Shown here one piece after another: positions 44,682 to 54,655 of a stretch of 64,000 nucleotides of DNA. The notes under the pieces were generated by a model. It was not told where the DNA came from and searched no databases. It saw nothing but the letters and a program-made list of their open reading frames with translations. Both the position numbers and the translations under genes were made by a program. Numbering within the stretch: the first letter of the stretch is position 1; the number at the start of each line of letters is the position of its first letter. The DNA is from Paenibacillus doosanensis (GTDB lineage: Bacteria; Bacillota; Bacilli; Paenibacillales; NBRC-103111): positions 1 to 64,000 of the forward strand of contig NZ_JANYUY010000014.1 in NCBI RefSeq assembly GCF_025060755.1, read 5' to 3'.

Positions 44682-45569
44682 ATGTCTAAAGAACCGAAAA
44701 GCATTCAATGGATCGCCCATCTCGTGCTGCTCGCCATGGCGGCCGCATGTTTGATTCCGTTCGTGCTCCTGTTCATGTCGTCGATCTCCAGCGAAGAGAG
44801 CATTATTAAATACGGGTACCGGTTTGTGCCGCAAATGTTCAGCCTGGACGCGTACCGCTATTTGCTGGAGCACGGGGGAGAGCTCGGGCGCGCTTACGGC
44901 ATCACGATCCTTATCACCGTCATCGGGACGTGCGCGAGTCTCGTCATTACTCCGATGCTGGCGTATCCGATGTCGCGTCAAGATTTGCCTTTGAAACATT
45001 TCTGGGCGTTTCTCGTCTTCTTTACGCTGCTGTTCAACGGCGGTCTGGTGCCGACCTACTTGATATATACGAAATTTCTGGGGATCAAAAATACGATCTG
45101 GGCGTTAATCGTCCCCGGGCTGCTGATGAACGGGTTTAACGTGCTGCTGGTGCGGACTTACTTTATGACTTCGATTCCGCCGGCCCTGATTGAAGCGGCC
45201 AAAATCGACGGCGCGGGAGAGTACCGGACCTTCTACAAAATCGTGCTGCCGCTTTCGATGCCGATTATGGCGACGATCGGGCTGTTTCACGGGATCGGGT
45301 ATTGGAACGACTGGTTCAACGGGTTAACCTACGTGACGAATCCGAAGCTGTTCAGCATTCAAAATATTTTGAACCGGATGCTGCTCGATATTCAGTTTCT
45401 TACGCAAAATTCCAACTTATCCGCCGCCGCCGGAGACCAGGTCGCCAAGCTGCCGAGCACGACGGTTCGTATGGCGATCGCGATTGTCGGCGTGCTGCCG
45501 GTGCTGATGGCTTATCCGTTTTTCCAAAAGTATTTTATTAAAGGCATCACGATCGGCGCGGTCAAATAA
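44682..45569 (+). CDS. Sugar ABC transporter permease (YtcP type)
   Basis: A 295-residue six-segment permease, the second half of the importer. The EAA loop reads IEAAKIDGAGEYRTFYKI and the family N-terminal MSSISSEESI and LPTYLIYTKFLG-like stretches are present. AGGAGGT lies 11 bases before the ATG. It ends 10 bases before the hydrolase gene, so the four genes from 42175 can be one unit. Confidence 0.92.
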   Translation: MSKEPKSIQWIAHLVLLAMAAACLIPFVLLFMSSISSEESIIKYGYRFVPQMFSLDAYRYLLEHGGELGRAYGITILITVIGTCASLVITPMLAYPMSRQDLPLKHFWAFLVFFTLLFNGGLVPTYLIYTKFLGIKNTIWALIVPGLLMNGFNVLLVRTYFMTSIPPALIEAAKIDGAGEYRTFYKIVLPLSMPIMATIGLFHGIGYWNDWFNGLTYVTNPKLFSIQNILNRMLLDIQFLTQNSNLSAAAGDQVAKLPSTTVRMAIAIVGVLPVLMAYPFFQKYFIKGITIGAVK

Positions 45570-45578
45570 GGATGGCGG

Positions 45579-47264
45579 ATGATGAGGCTGCAAGGAAAGT
45601 CCGATATAATACGAGCGAAGGGGAGCGGCAGGATGAACGATAGGCCAGGCGTTCCGGGCGCAGGGACGGAAGATAGAGCCTGGGTAAGGCAGTCCGGGAC
45701 ATCGGATGACTGTGCCGGGAGACGGCAGTATCGGGTTGAGGTGACCGAGCATGTCGGCGTAACGATGAGCGACGGGATTACGCTGAGCGGGAGGCTTTTC
45801 CTGCCGCAGGCGGATGAAGGCGCGAAGCGCTGGCCTTGTCTGCTGCTGGCTAACGGCTACGGGAATCGGAACCAGCCCAGAGAAGATGAGCTGTGCGGCT
45901 TCTTTGCCCGCAGCGGGTATGCGGTGCTGCATGTAAGCATGCGCGGCTCCGGCGCCTCCGAAGGCGTCAATACGTTATTCGAATCGTACGGAGAAGACGG
46001 CTGCGAGCTTGTGGCGTGGATGGCCGGGCAGGAGTGGTCGACCGGCGCGGTAGGGATGATCGGCCAATCGCTGCGGGGCATCAGCCAATGGCTGACCGCC
46101 AAGCGGCTGCCGCCCGGGCTGAAGGCGATCAGCCCGGAGATCGCGTCGCCCGACGGCTACGACGATTTGTGGTATGCCGGAGGGACGCTGCCCGGCCCCG
46201 GGCGAAGAAGCAGGGGAGCGCCGGAGTACCCGGCGGCAGCGGCGCACCGCAACAAGGACGAATGGTGGCGCGAGCGGACGGTGTCGCCGGAGGAGCTGGC
46301 GCGGATTGCGCAATCCGGCATAGCGGCGCTGATCTCCGGCGGCTGGCAAGATTATGTGTCGCCGGGGAATCTGAAGGCTTATTCGGCGCTGCGCGCCTAC
46401 GGGGGTATATGCAAGCTGGTCGTCGGGCCCGAGGCCCATGCTTCCGTTGCGCGGATGGAGCCTTATGACTTCAGGCTGTGCCAACTGCGGTGGTTCGACC
46501 GCTATTTGAAGGGAGAAGATAACGGGATCGACCGGGAAGAGCCGGTGCTGCTGTTCATCCGGGGCGCAGACATGTGGCGCTACGAGCGGGATTGGCCGAT
46601 CCCGGATGCGAAGCGGGCGGCGTTCTATCTTGCCGGCATACCGAGCGGCACGCTGGCCGGACGAGACGGCGACGGTTCGCTTTCCTTCGCTCCCGAATCG
46701 GAGAGCGGCAGTTCGGTCAGCTGCTACGACTATTTGCCCGATACCGGGCCGTTGCTTCCGGCGATGCGCTGCGCGAGGGGCGGCATTCCCGCCGCCGATC
46801 TGTCGCGCTATGAAGAGGCGACGGCGAGCTGGACGACGGAGCCGCTTCCCCGCCCTGCGGAGATAACCGGCATCGTACGCTTGCGCTTGTGGGCGGCGTG
46901 CACGGCCGAGGACGCCGATTTTGTCGTCACGCTCTCCGCCGTATCGCCCGGCGGACGCTCGCAGCAGTTGACCTGCGGTTATCTCAACGCCTCCCGCAGC
47001 CGCAGCCGTTCGCACCCGGCTCCGCTCGTCCCGGGCGAAATCCGGGACTATATCATCGAGCTGATGCCCATAGCCTCGGTCGTGCCGGAGAGCTATCGGC
47101 TGCGCCTTGCGATCGCCGGAGGCAGCTGCTCGCTGCCCGAGCAGGAAGCGCCTCAAGGTCCCGGGCTGCAGCCGCTGCCGTCCGCGGTAACGATCTATCA
47201 TTCCGGGCGGTATCCGTCCTGTCTGGAAGTGCCGGTGATCGGAAGCTTTATCGGGCCCGAGTGA
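45579..47264 (+). CDS. CocE/NonD-family hydrolase (X-Pro dipeptidyl-peptidase-like)
   Basis: A 561-residue alpha/beta hydrolase of the CocE/NonD group. The nucleophile serine is in MIGQSLRGIS, the aspartate region in LISGGWQDYVSPG and the histidine in VVGPEAHASV. A C-terminal jelly-roll domain occupies about 370-555. The nucleophile elbow (GQSLRG) differs from the usual GxSYGG. The N-terminal 50 residues are unassigned. The substrate could be an ester or peptide; it lies in the importer operon and may process the imported compound. Confidence 0.85.
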   Translation: MMRLQGKSDIIRAKGSGRMNDRPGVPGAGTEDRAWVRQSGTSDDCAGRRQYRVEVTEHVGVTMSDGITLSGRLFLPQADEGAKRWPCLLLANGYGNRNQPREDELCGFFARSGYAVLHVSMRGSGASEGVNTLFESYGEDGCELVAWMAGQEWSTGAVGMIGQSLRGISQWLTAKRLPPGLKAISPEIASPDGYDDLWYAGGTLPGPGRRSRGAPEYPAAAAHRNKDEWWRERTVSPEELARIAQSGIAALISGGWQDYVSPGNLKAYSALRAYGGICKLVVGPEAHASVARMEPYDFRLCQLRWFDRYLKGEDNGIDREEPVLLFIRGADMWRYERDWPIPDAKRAAFYLAGIPSGTLAGRDGDGSLSFAPESESGSSVSCYDYLPDTGPLLPAMRCARGGIPAADLSRYEEATASWTTEPLPRPAEITGIVRLRLWAACTAEDADFVVTLSAVSPGGRSQQLTCGYLNASRSRSRSHPAPLVPGEIRDYIIELMPIASVVPESYRLRLAIAGGSCSLPEQEAPQGPGLQPLPSAVTIYHSGRYPSCLEVPVIGSFIGPE

Positions 47265-47349
47265 GGAACGGCGGCCGGGCAGGCGGAGCCGCCCGGATAT
47301 GAAGAGGCTGACCGGATAGGACTGGATAGGAAGCTAAATTCCGGGAACG

Positions 47350-47406
47350 CAGACAGCCGGGGCGCGGCCGCTACAGCAGGCGATTAGCGTCTGGCTGTCT
47401 GTGTTT
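47350..47406 (+). terminator. Probable terminator of the importer-hydrolase unit
   Basis: CAGACAGCC (47350-47358) and GGCTGTCTG (47393-47401) form a 9-bp stem around a 34-base loop, followed by TGTTTTGCC. The long loop makes it less certain. Confidence 0.55.
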
Positions 47407-47489
47407 TGCCGGGGGTAAGACGGAATCCGGCCGCTATAGAAGGGCAGCTCACGTTTAGTCCTCCTCTGTTTTTTGCAGGTACAAAATGA

Positions 47490-47529
47490 AACCCGGCCTC
47501 GGATCGTAAGGATCGCAAGGCCGGGTTTG
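47490..47529 (-). terminator. Terminator of the amino-sugar operon
   Basis: AAACCCGGCCT and AGGCCGGGTTT form a perfect 11-bp stem just after the SIS gene stop codon. On the minus strand TTTCATTTTG follows. Confidence 0.85.
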
Positions 47530-47543
47530 TTATGGCGTGTGCG

Positions 47544-48302
47544 CTACAGCTTCTTGATTCTGCCTTTGAATCGCTCAATGAAGCGGGCGTTGGCTTCATC
47601 GCCGCCGCTGGCATTGCCGCTCATCCATATGGGCGGGCGGATGCCGTCCTTGACCAGCAGTTCGATCGTCTCGGCTGTGAGCGAATTGAGCAGATAGGCG
47701 TTGGCGAACGTGGACATCGCGGCGACCCGCTGGTCCAGACCGTCGATTTCGACGACGGCGTCTCCGACTTCGATTTTCGTATCCAGCACGATATCGACCA
47801 GGTCGTGCAGGTTTTGCTTGGACGGATGACGGGCCGGATGGCCGGCCGGCGTGGCGAGCGCATGGCGGACGGAGGTGACCCCGATCGTCTTGACTCCGCG
47901 CGCTCTGGCTTCCAGCGCCGCATCGATCGTCGCCGAATTGATGCCGTAGGCGTTAATAATCAGCAATAAGTCCCCCTGCTTCAGCCCGTAATCGTCCAGC
48001 ACGATCCGCGCGTAGCCGGGCGTTCGCTCGACCGCCATCGATCTTAGCGCGCCGCCGCTCAGCAGCGTCCCTTCGTCGAGGATGGCGCTGATATGCATCA
48101 GACCTCCGGCGCGGAAAAAAATCTCCTGCGGCCCGAGATTCGAATGGCCGCCCGGCCCGTAGGCATAGACGATGCGGTCCTGCTTGATATGCTCCGCCAT
48201 CACACGGGCCGCTTCGGCGACGGCGGCCTGCTCCTCCTGATGAAGAAGCTCCAGATGACGAGTGATTTGCTGAAGATACCGGGTCATGGCTGCTGTGCTC
48301 AT
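47544..48302 (-). CDS. SIS domain-containing protein
   Basis: A 252-residue protein with a sugar isomerase fold. DRIVYAYGPGGHSNLGPQEIF contains the phosphosugar-binding loop, and GDLLLIINAYGINSATIDAAL and VKTIGVTSVRHA continue the Rossmann-like core. Such domains bind or isomerise sugar phosphates. Its start overlaps the nagA stop by four bases. It is the last gene of the minus-strand operon and may handle an amino-sugar phosphate intermediate. Confidence 0.88.
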   Translation of the reverse strand: MSTAAMTRYLQQITRHLELLHQEEQAAVAEAARVMAEHIKQDRIVYAYGPGGHSNLGPQEIFFRAGGLMHISAILDEGTLLSGGALRSMAVERTPGYARIVLDDYGLKQGDLLLIINAYGINSATIDAALEARARGVKTIGVTSVRHALATPAGHPARHPSKQNLHDLVDIVLDTKIEVGDAVVEIDGLDQRVAAMSTFANAYLLNSLTAETIELLVKDGIRPPIWMSGNASGGDEANARFIERFKGRIKKL

Positions 48303-49495
48303 GCGTTTGCCTCCTTGGCGGGGGATGCCGAGTCGAAGACCCGTTCTCCCAGCTTATAAGTTTGGATGATTTTCACGCCTTGCGGACGCTTCAGCTCGAA
48401 TAAGACCAGATCCGCCGGCGCGCCGGGGGCGAGTCCGCTCTGCGAGGGCAGGTTCAGCAGGGCGGAGGGGCGCAGCGACGCCATCTCCCATGCGGTATCC
48501 AACTCGGCCAGTCCGCTGTCCAGCAGATGGGAAATGCCCCACGGAAGCAGCTGGGCCGATCCGGCCAGCAGGCCGGGATGCTCCGCCAGATGCAGTCTTC
48601 CTTCGGGAGTGAGCACGACCCGGCCTCCGATATGGTTCTCATACAGGCCGGGCTCCATGCCGCTTAAGTACACGGCGTCGCTGACGAGCAGCGCCTTCTC
48701 TCCCTTGGCGCGCAGCGTCACCTTCAGTACCGAATCCGGCAGATGGAAGCCGTCGGCGATGACGCAGGCCGCCAGCTCATCCCGGCTCAGCTGCTCCCAT
48801 ATATAGTTGGGATGACGGGGCAGCGACAGGTGGGCGCCGTTGCCCAGATGCGTCGACATGCGCGCGCCGGCCTGAACCGCTTCGGCAATCTGCTCCGGCG
48901 AAGCGGCGGTATGGCCGATCGACACGATGACGCCCTGCTCCACACAGCGCTCGATGAATTCGGCCGATCCCGGCCATTCCGGCGATAGCGTGACGATCTT
49001 AATCCTCCCTTGGGCCGCTTCCTGCCATCTTTGGAATAAAGGCCAGTCGGGCGCTTTCGTAAAGCTTCTGTCATGGGCTCCGCGCGGACCGTCCTCCGGG
49101 GAAATGAACGGCCCCTCCAGGTGAATGCCCGGAGCTGCGGCGGCGGAGACGGGGTCGGCGGCGCAGGCGGCGGCGATGGAGCGCATTGCCTGCTCGATTT
49201 CCGCATCTCCGTTCGTAATGACGGTGGGGAAGTAAGTGGTGACGCCCTGCCTCCACAGCCCGCGCGTAGCGCGTTCCACCGCGCCTTCGGCAATCGGGAT
49301 CGTATTGAAGTCGGCGCCGAAATAGCCGTTGATTTGCAGATCCACCAGACCCGGAGCGACCCAGGGCAGCGCAGCTTGGCGAATTTCCGCATCCAATGGA
49401 TGAAGCGATTGAATCCGGCCGTGTTCGATATGAATCGTAACGGGCTGCTTCGTTTTATAATGAATTCCGTTCACCTTCGTTACGCTTCTTGGCAT
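48299..49495 (-). CDS. nagA: N-acetylglucosamine-6-phosphate deacetylase
   Basis: A 398-residue amidohydrolase that removes acetate from GlcNAc 6-phosphate. Metal and active-site motifs are GLVDLQINGYFGADF, HLEGPFISPEDGPRGAH, IGHTAAS, THLGNGAHL and VLVSDAVYLSG-like ALLVSDAVYLSG. TAGGAG precedes the ATG at 49495, which is 13 bases after nagB ends. It passes its product to NagB. Confidence 0.93.
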   Translation of the reverse strand: MPRSVTKVNGIHYKTKQPVTIHIEHGRIQSLHPLDAEIRQAALPWVAPGLVDLQINGYFGADFNTIPIAEGAVERATRGLWRQGVTTYFPTVITNGDAEIEQAMRSIAAACAADPVSAAAAPGIHLEGPFISPEDGPRGAHDRSFTKAPDWPLFQRWQEAAQGRIKIVTLSPEWPGSAEFIERCVEQGVIVSIGHTAASPEQIAEAVQAGARMSTHLGNGAHLSLPRHPNYIWEQLSRDELAACVIADGFHLPDSVLKVTLRAKGEKALLVSDAVYLSGMEPGLYENHIGGRVVLTPEGRLHLAEHPGLLAGSAQLLPWGISHLLDSGLAELDTAWEMASLRPSALLNLPSQSGLAPGAPADLVLFELKRPQGVKIIQTYKLGERVFDSASPAKEANA

Positions 49496-49508
49496 CTTTA
49501 TTCATCTC

Positions 49509-50291
49509 CTAACCGATTTCACCGTCGTACGAATCCGTGTCTACATACAGCGTGCAGTCCGGATGCCGCCGGAGGATGGTCGAAGGGCATTCCGTCGAAA
49601 TCGGGCCGCCGAGCGTTTGGCGCACGGCCGCGGTTTTCGTCGCGCCCGGCACCATGCAGTATAAATGAGCGCCCGAGAACAGGGTGGGGATCGTCAGCGT
49701 AAGGGCGTGCGTCGGCACGTCTTCCAGGCTGGCGAAGCAGCCGTCGTTGACCTGCTGCCGGCGGCACGGCATATCCAGCTCCACGCTCTTGACGAGCGCG
49801 CTGTCGTTAAAATCGGCGACAGGCGGATCGTTGAAGGCGATATGGCCGTTCTCTCCGATGCCCAGCGCCACGATGTCGACCGGTGCTTCGCCGAGCAGCG
49901 CCGCATAGCGCTTGCATTCGGCTTCAATGTCGCCGGAGCTGTCGATCAGATGAACTACGCCCGGATTCACCCGATCGAACAGCCGCTCGCTCAGAAACGA
50001 GCCGAACCGCTGCGGCGCTTGCGGGGCGAGCCCGATATATTCATCCATATGGAACACGGTGACGCGTTCCCAGTCGATGCCCTCAGCGCTGCATAAAGCT
50101 TGCAAAAATTCATTTTGCGAAGGCGCTGCGGCGAAGATCATCCGGATACGGTTTTTCGAGCTTAGCAGCTCTTTCATTTTATCCGCGACATGGCTTCCGG
50201 CGGCCGCTCCAAGCAGCTCTCTGTTTGCATATATGTTCACCTTCAGCCGATCGACGGTTTTCGTGTGCAGCGGTTGTACGGTTTCATTCAT
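49509..50291 (-). CDS. nagB: Glucosamine-6-phosphate deaminase
   Basis: A 260-residue NagB-type deaminase that converts glucosamine 6-phosphate to fructose 6-phosphate and ammonia. The signature DIVALGIGENGHIAFNDPP is intact and ALTLTIPTLFSGAHLYCMVPG follows. The ATG at 50291 overlaps the ceramidase-like gene by eight bases. Slightly more divergent in the N-terminal part than housekeeping NagB, so it may serve a specialised amino-sugar route. Confidence 0.92.
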   Translation of the reverse strand: MNETVQPLHTKTVDRLKVNIYANRELLGAAAGSHVADKMKELLSSKNRIRMIFAAAPSQNEFLQALCSAEGIDWERVTVFHMDEYIGLAPQAPQRFGSFLSERLFDRVNPGVVHLIDSSGDIEAECKRYAALLGEAPVDIVALGIGENGHIAFNDPPVADFNDSALVKSVELDMPCRRQQVNDGCFASLEDVPTHALTLTIPTLFSGAHLYCMVPGATKTAAVRQTLGGPISTECPSTILRRHPDCTLYVDTDSYDGEIG

Positions 50292-51582
50292 GATTCGGTT
50301 TCTCTCCTATCACTTGTAATATGGCGCTGCGGATGACGCCTTCCGTTCGGGGATGAAACGGCGACGGCAGGCCGAAATACGGGACCGAGTCTCGCGCTTC
50401 GTAGCCTCCCTGGACAAGCTGCTCTTCGGTGGGCACATAGCCGATCATGCCGTTCGTATAGCCGAGCGGGAGCGCCTTGCCAAAGGAGGCTTCCTTGACA
50501 AAGCGGCCGTAATCGGCGACCATCTCCGCATTAAAGGCGACAAGCGACAATTCTTCGGCCAGATCGAGCCGCGTAATTTCCAGCGGAATGCTCTCCTGCC
50601 TGCACTGCGGCTCCCGCAGCAGGAGGCGGGCGCGTTCGCCGTATATATCGGTCTGCCGGGCCTCGGCTTCCAGCTCTTCGCTCGCTGGAACCGACTCGAA
50701 GGGCAGCGGCAGCTCCACGGTTCGGCTCCCGAGCCCGGCCGGCGCGAGCTGCCGCATAGGCAGGCTGCTCACGCGCAGCACTTCCTCGCTCAGCCAGCTT
50801 CCGAAGCGCTCCACCTCCATGCGGCAGCCTCGGTAAAATTCGCCGCCGCTGACGAGCGCGGGGCGAATATCCCCGCAGCAGCCTTGCAGGAAGGCGCCGA
50901 CGGCCCCGCCGCCGAGCGCTTGCTCGATCCGTTCCAGCGCCGCCCCGCAGTACTCCGACGAAATTTCGTTATCGCCGGTCGTCGTCGGGTGGCAAGTATA
51001 ATGAACGAACAGCGCTTTGACCGCGCCGCCGGAGGCGCGAAACCGGATGACCGTAACGGCCGGATCGACAGGCCCGTTCACGTCGGGCGCCATCGCGATC
51101 TTCCCGCCGACGTTCTTGCGGCGGTTGACGCCGATCCGGCATTGCCCGGCGCCCCGTTCTATCGTGACCGGCTCCATCGTCCGCAGCGCCCGGCCGATCC
51201 CTTCGAACAGCCGCTGTTCCAAATCGGCTATATATTCCGCATCCGGCCTGCCGAGCGCATCCGTGAAGCGGCCGCTCGTTTGCGGCCCGCAATGGGTATG
51301 GGTCGCATGGAGCAGCACGGTATGAAAGCCCCAGCGTTCCTTAATCTTGGGAACCAGCTTCTCGACGAGATCGCTTCCCCACCAGATCAAATCCGCGGAG
51401 ACCAGCAGGGCGGAGGCGGTGTGCCCCGAGCCGTCCGTCCGCTCGAAAGCGTGAATTCTGGCGAACAAGGGGCGGGCGATATGCTCGAACGGCCCTTGCC
51501 TATGCGCAAATCCGGCCAGCGGAACGGGCTTCGCCGGGGTGATGTCCGTTTTGGCGGAGCCGAGCTTGATTGGCGATGTCAT
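50284..51582 (-). CDS. Neutral/alkaline ceramidase-like N-terminal domain protein
   Basis: A 432-residue protein with the fold seen at the N terminus of neutral/alkaline ceramidases: KLGSAKTDITPAKPVPLAGFAHR, LLHATHTHCGPQTSG with the zinc-binding histidines, and VHYTCHPTTTG. No signal peptide is present, so it is cytosolic. ATG 51582 is chosen because GGAGGTG lies eight bases upstream; it starts directly after the epimerase stop. Ceramidase activity is unlikely here; amide hydrolysis of an N-acylated amino sugar is an inference from context. Confidence 0.82.
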   Translation of the reverse strand: MTSPIKLGSAKTDITPAKPVPLAGFAHRQGPFEHIARPLFARIHAFERTDGSGHTASALLVSADLIWWGSDLVEKLVPKIKERWGFHTVLLHATHTHCGPQTSGRFTDALGRPDAEYIADLEQRLFEGIGRALRTMEPVTIERGAGQCRIGVNRRKNVGGKIAMAPDVNGPVDPAVTVIRFRASGGAVKALFVHYTCHPTTTGDNEISSEYCGAALERIEQALGGGAVGAFLQGCCGDIRPALVSGGEFYRGCRMEVERFGSWLSEEVLRVSSLPMRQLAPAGLGSRTVELPLPFESVPASEELEAEARQTDIYGERARLLLREPQCRQESIPLEITRLDLAEELSLVAFNAEMVADYGRFVKEASFGKALPLGYTNGMIGYVPTEEQLVQGGYEARDSVPYFGLPSPFHPRTEGVIRSAILQVIGEKPNHE

Positions 51583-51583
51583 C

Positions 51584-52888
51584 TCACCGGACACCTCCGC
51601 CGGCGGTTTCCGAATGGTTCGCATACAGCTCGATAATCAGCAGCACATTGCGGATAATATGGAACGGATCTTTGACCGGCAGCGCCACGACTTTGTCCAG
51701 CGGATGGCCTGCCCGGTCTCGAATCTGAATCCATTCGCCGATGCGCCGGTCGGGCTGGGGGAAGGTCCGGAAGACGTATTCATGCGTTTTCAAATACAGC
51801 TCTTTCAACGCCGCTTTGTCTTCGGCTTCCCCGGCCAGCTCGTAAGCGAGCAGCGTGCTGTACAGCGCCTCGGAATGCGGCCACCACAGCTTGGAATCCC
51901 AGGTGTCCATAATGAGCGTTTCGTACGGATCGCCGGTGCGCTGTCCCGCGGGAGGCCCGCCGTCCCGATCGACGAAGCGCAGCAGGCCGCCGTGCTCCGT
52001 ATCCCATCCGAGCTCGAACGCCCGGCGGATGACCGGCAGCGTCCGCACGGCCAAGTCGCTTTGTCCGAGAAGCCCTGCCGCATGAATGACGAACCACATG
52101 CTCTCGAGCGTATGCCCGGGATTGACATGGCGGCAAAGAACGGTTGACGGCGCCTCGCCGGGCTCAGCCGGAAGCAGCTCGGCGATACGCTGATCGGGCA
52201 TAAGGAATTCATTCATGACGCTCTCGGCGTAGGCAAGGCAATCCTGCCGCACACGCTGACAGGCGGGATGGCGGAAATGCGCCAGCGTCTCCGTCAGCTG
52301 ACCGGAAATGTTCAGCAGGATCATATGAACGGAGTGCGATTTCAGCCCTTCCGGTATCGGGTAAGGCTCGCTGCGGATACGCCCGCCGCTTAAGCGGGCA
52401 TGAATCCGGTCGTACAAGGCGAGCGCTTCTTCAATCATGTCGTTACGCTCGTTCAGGAGGGCGAGCTCGGCCAAGCCCAGCACGACGAAGCAATCCGCAT
52501 AGAAGCTCGTATCTAAGCCTTGCCCGGGAACGCTCTCCTTCTTCCGCCCGTCTTCCGTCAGCAGGAAGGCGCAGTTCCCGTTGTCCAAGTAGACGTGGCG
52601 CCGGAGAAAATCCGCGGCCTGCTCCGCCTCCCTCCGGAAAGCCGAAGCGTCCCCCGGCAGAACGCCTTGCCCGATCAAGCGCGCGATCCGCGACCATATC
52701 CATATATATCTGCCCTGCGACCAGGTGTATTTATCCGTGTTGATCCGCTCGTCCCCCGAGTTCGTGAAGCAGGTGAACATGCCGCCGTAGCGCCGGTCCA
52801 CCGCCTTGCTCCAGAAGGGCAGCAAATCTTCCAGCAGATGACGTCGATAAAAAGCTTGCAGCGTTTGTGCGCCCCATAGTTCGTGCAT
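51584..52888 (-). CDS. N-acylglucosamine 2-epimerase family protein
   Basis: A 434-residue (alpha/alpha)6-barrel protein of the AGE family. FYRRHLLEDLLPFWSKAVDRRYGGMFTCF opens the barrel, and the catalytic histidine region reads RHVNPGHTLESMWF. Members interconvert GlcNAc/ManNAc or mannose/glucose and related sugars. Between the symporter and ceramidase-like gene. SD AAGGAAC precedes the ATG at 52888. Confidence 0.9.
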   Translation of the reverse strand: MHELWGAQTLQAFYRRHLLEDLLPFWSKAVDRRYGGMFTCFTNSGDERINTDKYTWSQGRYIWIWSRIARLIGQGVLPGDASAFRREAEQAADFLRRHVYLDNGNCAFLLTEDGRKKESVPGQGLDTSFYADCFVVLGLAELALLNERNDMIEEALALYDRIHARLSGGRIRSEPYPIPEGLKSHSVHMILLNISGQLTETLAHFRHPACQRVRQDCLAYAESVMNEFLMPDQRIAELLPAEPGEAPSTVLCRHVNPGHTLESMWFVIHAAGLLGQSDLAVRTLPVIRRAFELGWDTEHGGLLRFVDRDGGPPAGQRTGDPYETLIMDTWDSKLWWPHSEALYSTLLAYELAGEAEDKAALKELYLKTHEYVFRTFPQPDRRIGEWIQIRDRAGHPLDKVVALPVKDPFHIIRNVLLIIELYANHSETAGGGVR

Positions 52889-52987
52889 GATGTTCCTTCC
52901 TTTCCTTTAAGGTTGCCGGACCTGCGGCCGATAGAAGTTTCCGCTCGCTGTTATAGCCGAATTTTTTTCATTTTGAACCGCTAAAGC

Positions 52988-53060
52988 GGAGAAAATCCGT
53001 CTATAAAGGCGACCGCTTACGCTTTTCCAGATTCAAATGGCCCCTCCGCTCTTTTTCCAA
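52988..53060 (-). repeat. Copy of the dispersed palindromic element arm
   Basis: The 32 bases at 53020-53051 are the exact reverse complement of 59665-59696, and similarity continues to about 52988. It lies in the 220-base gap between the symporter and epimerase genes, so it would be transcribed with the operon. Confidence 0.85.
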
Positions 53061-53108
53061 CACGCTTTTAAAGCCGTATTATGTTTCCGCTTTCATAGGG
53101 CCGATCGG

Positions 53109-54617
53109 TTATGCCTTGAATCCCTGCTGCGGGGAATTGGCATCTTGGGCGTCGGAGCTCAGCGAATCGAGCAGCTGCTCGACCCTCGGCGACACCGGCG
53201 TGCTGCCCTTCAGCCAGCCCATGCCGATAAACAGGATGGCCGACACGACGACAGGGGAAGCAACGAGTGTGGCCGTGCTGACGGTAAGCACATATTTGAC
53301 GATCACGAACGTGACGATGCCGGCAGCCCAAGATACGATAGCCGCTGCGGAGTCGCTTCGCTTGAAGGCAGGAATCAGGCCGAGCAGCATCGGGATCGAG
53401 ATCGGACCTACCAGAGCGCCGAACCAGACGATCAGCAGATTCAATATGCCGCCGAATGTGCTGGAGTAGACGGCGATGATCAAGGTAAGCACGACGAAGG
53501 TAATCATCGCCCCGCGGGCTACGCGCAGCGCGGTCTTTTCGCTGAGCGTACGGTACTTGGAGGAGATGACGGGCAAAATATCGCGCGTAATGACCGCCGT
53601 AATCGCATTGGCGTCCGAGGTGGTCATCGCCATCGTATGGGCGAACATGGACGCGAGCACCAGACCGATCAAGCCGTGCGGCAGCAAATCCATCGTCATC
53701 ATCGAATACGATTGCGTCGGATCTTTCAAATCTTGATAGAAGAGAGGAGCGGCCCACATCGGGAAGAACAGAATCAACGGCCAGATGAGATATAAAGCGC
53801 CGGAGAGAAGAGCGGCCTTGCGCGCTTCGGAACCGTTCGGAGAAGCGATGTAGCGCTGCGCCAGGTTCCAGGTGCCGCCGTTGTAGCTGAGAAAATCAAT
53901 AAGGATGTAAGCAAGGACGAACCCCATCGTATACGGGCCGACCAGAGGCTGGCTGTGAGAGGCGGGGAGCTGATCCCAGATACCGGTAATCGAGCCGATG
54001 CCGCCCAATTTCATGACGACAATGACGAACATGGCGACTCCGGCGATCAATTGAACGATGAATTGGGCGAAATCCGTCCAGGCGTCGGCCCATAGGCCGC
54101 CGATAGCGGAGTACAGCAAGGAGATTGCGCCGGATAAGAAAATGCCTACGTTCAGCGGAACTCCCGCGAACACGTTTAGGATGACGGCGATGGCAGCCCA
54201 TTTGGCCCCGACGTCGAAGAGCTTGAGCAGCACGCCGCTCCAAGCCATCAGCTGCTGCGTAGGCACGTTATACCTGGTAGACAGGTATTCCATAGGGGAT
54301 TCGATGTTCATCCTCTGACGCAGCCGGGCCCAGCGCGGAGCGATCAGGGCGGCGCCGACAAAGACGGCGATGGACACCGGGATAGCCCACCATACATACA
54401 AGGTAAATCCGTAGGTGTAAGCGACGCCCGCATAGGCGACGAATACCGCCGCGCTGTAGCCGGACATATGGTGAGAGATGCCGGACAGCCACCAAGGCAT
54501 TTTCCCGCCTGCCGCAAAAAAGTCTTGAGTACCGCTGATTTGGCGGAACGACCATACCCCGATACCCACCATAAGAAGGAAAAACAGCCCTAACACGATC
54601 CAGTCCAACATTGACAT
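53109..54617 (-). CDS. Sodium:solute symporter family protein
   Basis: A 502-residue membrane transporter of the SSS family with about 13 hydrophobic segments. MSMLDWIVLGLFFLL starts the first; GGKMPWWLSGISHHMSGYSAAVF is the family signature region. It probably brings in the amino sugar or related compound used by the downstream enzymes, driven by Na+. ATG 54617 follows AGGGGTG; the GTG at 54629 lies within that signal. First gene of the operon, just downstream of the operator. Confidence 0.9.
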   Translation of the reverse strand: MSMLDWIVLGLFFLLMVGIGVWSFRQISGTQDFFAAGGKMPWWLSGISHHMSGYSAAVFVAYAGVAYTYGFTLYVWWAIPVSIAVFVGAALIAPRWARLRQRMNIESPMEYLSTRYNVPTQQLMAWSGVLLKLFDVGAKWAAIAVILNVFAGVPLNVGIFLSGAISLLYSAIGGLWADAWTDFAQFIVQLIAGVAMFVIVVMKLGGIGSITGIWDQLPASHSQPLVGPYTMGFVLAYILIDFLSYNGGTWNLAQRYIASPNGSEARKAALLSGALYLIWPLILFFPMWAAPLFYQDLKDPTQSYSMMTMDLLPHGLIGLVLASMFAHTMAMTTSDANAITAVITRDILPVISSKYRTLSEKTALRVARGAMITFVVLTLIIAVYSSTFGGILNLLIVWFGALVGPISIPMLLGLIPAFKRSDSAAAIVSWAAGIVTFVIVKYVLTVSTATLVASPVVVSAILFIGMGWLKGSTPVSPRVEQLLDSLSSDAQDANSPQQGFKA

Positions 54618-54655
54618 AATGGAGTTCACCCCTGCTTTGTAATGTGATTCGGATC

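Noticed and set aside
50284..51582. Secreted ceramidase
   Set aside because: No signal peptide is visible and the gene sits in a cytosolic amino-sugar operon, so true ceramidase activity is not supported.
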